From contig JABAKD010000025.1 in assembly GCA_012845835.1 (NCBI GenBank), positions 8,423,338 through 8,487,337 on the forward strand: DNA of 64,000 nt, written 5' to 3'. The notes beneath the pieces are model-generated. The model was given only the letters and a program-made list of their open reading frames with translations, was not told the DNA's origin and ran no database searches. Position 1 is the stretch's first letter. Each line of letters opens with the position of its first letter. This stretch comes from Undaria pinnatifida. Taxonomy: Eukaryota > Sar > Phaeophyceae > Laminariales > Alariaceae. Both the position numbers and the translations under genes were made by a program. Shown here piece by piece: positions 63,561 through 64,000 of this stretch.

Positions 63561-64000
63561 CGAAATCGCTTTCGGAGGTATGCCTTCGCTACGTACCTAG
63601 TGTTGCTCGTTTTCTGAACGTAGCCTTTCAAGGTCCTTTGCTATGGACCCTTCTTTTTGTCAGCCTGCAGTACGTTGCTATGGCACGATTTGCCTACTTC
63701 CCGTTTTTCCCTGCATTTTTCTCGGTTACCTTTTCAGGGTTGCTCCACGTTAGCGACCCCGTGTTTCCGACGTATAGTACCTAGCTGCGGCTTTCTTCAT
63801 TTTGTTTTCTCTGTTCCCTTCATTCTTTCTGGATCTAGACACTTCCAGCGCTGCTTCGAGCTGAACGAGTATCTTCTTGTTGACCCCATTTTTGGCTTGC
63901 TTTGTTATGGTTGAATAGCCTCGCTACGTTTGCTGGCATTGTTCCCGTTATTAGTTAGCCTCTCAAGGTGTCATATGTCGACTCTCTTTCCGGCTTCCGA
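63561..64000. other. T-rich end of window
   Basis: CGTAGCCTTTCAAGGT (63620) and TTAGCCTCTCAAGGTG (63954) suggest that another long unit is partly repeated. No gene is recognised up to the window edge. Confidence 0.3.

Overview
The window is nuclear DNA of a eukaryote. It holds one recognisable intron-rich gene with GT-AG introns of 0.3 to 7.4 kb, tRNA-derived SINEs, a dead non-LTR retrotransposon, small TIR elements (pogo-like with TA duplications, hAT-like with 8-bp duplications), minisatellites, long poly-G/poly-C runs and short TTAGGG-type patches. There are no ribosome binding sites, operons or bacterial genes. The style fits a stramenopile such as a brown alga, but that is inference. Most six-frame ORFs here are chance or low-complexity.

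Main gene (plus strand, 10818-35952, perhaps from 6903). Nine exons splice into a continuous 918-nt frame (305 codons plus stop) for a multi-pass membrane protein of the DUF1295 / steroid 5-alpha-reductase C-terminal family, with the diagnostic RHPNY motif. The exons are 10818-10961, 14565-14622, 16534-16684, 17874-17979, 21632-21692, 29045-29115, 29426-29539, 33435-33521 and 35827-35952. A short start exon at 6903-6935 is possible.

The most unusual observation is that exons of this gene are surrounded by degenerate tandem copies of their own exon/intron junctions ('exon echoes'). The first exon has at least three 5' copies and two 3' copies. The exon at 17874 has three upstream copies and one downstream. 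The exon at 29426 has two copies in the following intron. The last exon has one copy downstream, inside a minisatellite that begins at its own stop codon. Several echoes keep reading frame and splice sites.

The introns also hold a Pif1-like helicase relic (15.7-16.0 kb), a dead LINE (23.8-26.7 kb, minus strand), pogo-like MITEs with a conserved internal hairpin (27, 28.8, 34.7 and 35.0 kb), hAT-like MITEs (29.6 and 30.8 kb) and SINE-A copies.

Region by region: 0-10 kb is a mosaic of dispersed repeats (families called D1-D10, SINE-A, SINE-B, SINE-2, HAT and POG below). 10-36 kb is the gene. 36-43 kb holds minisatellites and a hAT-like copy. 43-51 kb holds large dispersed repeats, SINEs, poly-G tracts and a perfect 33-nt palindrome. 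51-64 kb has no recognisable gene but strong strand asymmetry (C-rich 54.9-60.75 kb, T-rich either side) and many 50-150-bp tandem arrays, some ending in pyrimidine tract plus CAG and so resembling arrays of 3' splice sites.
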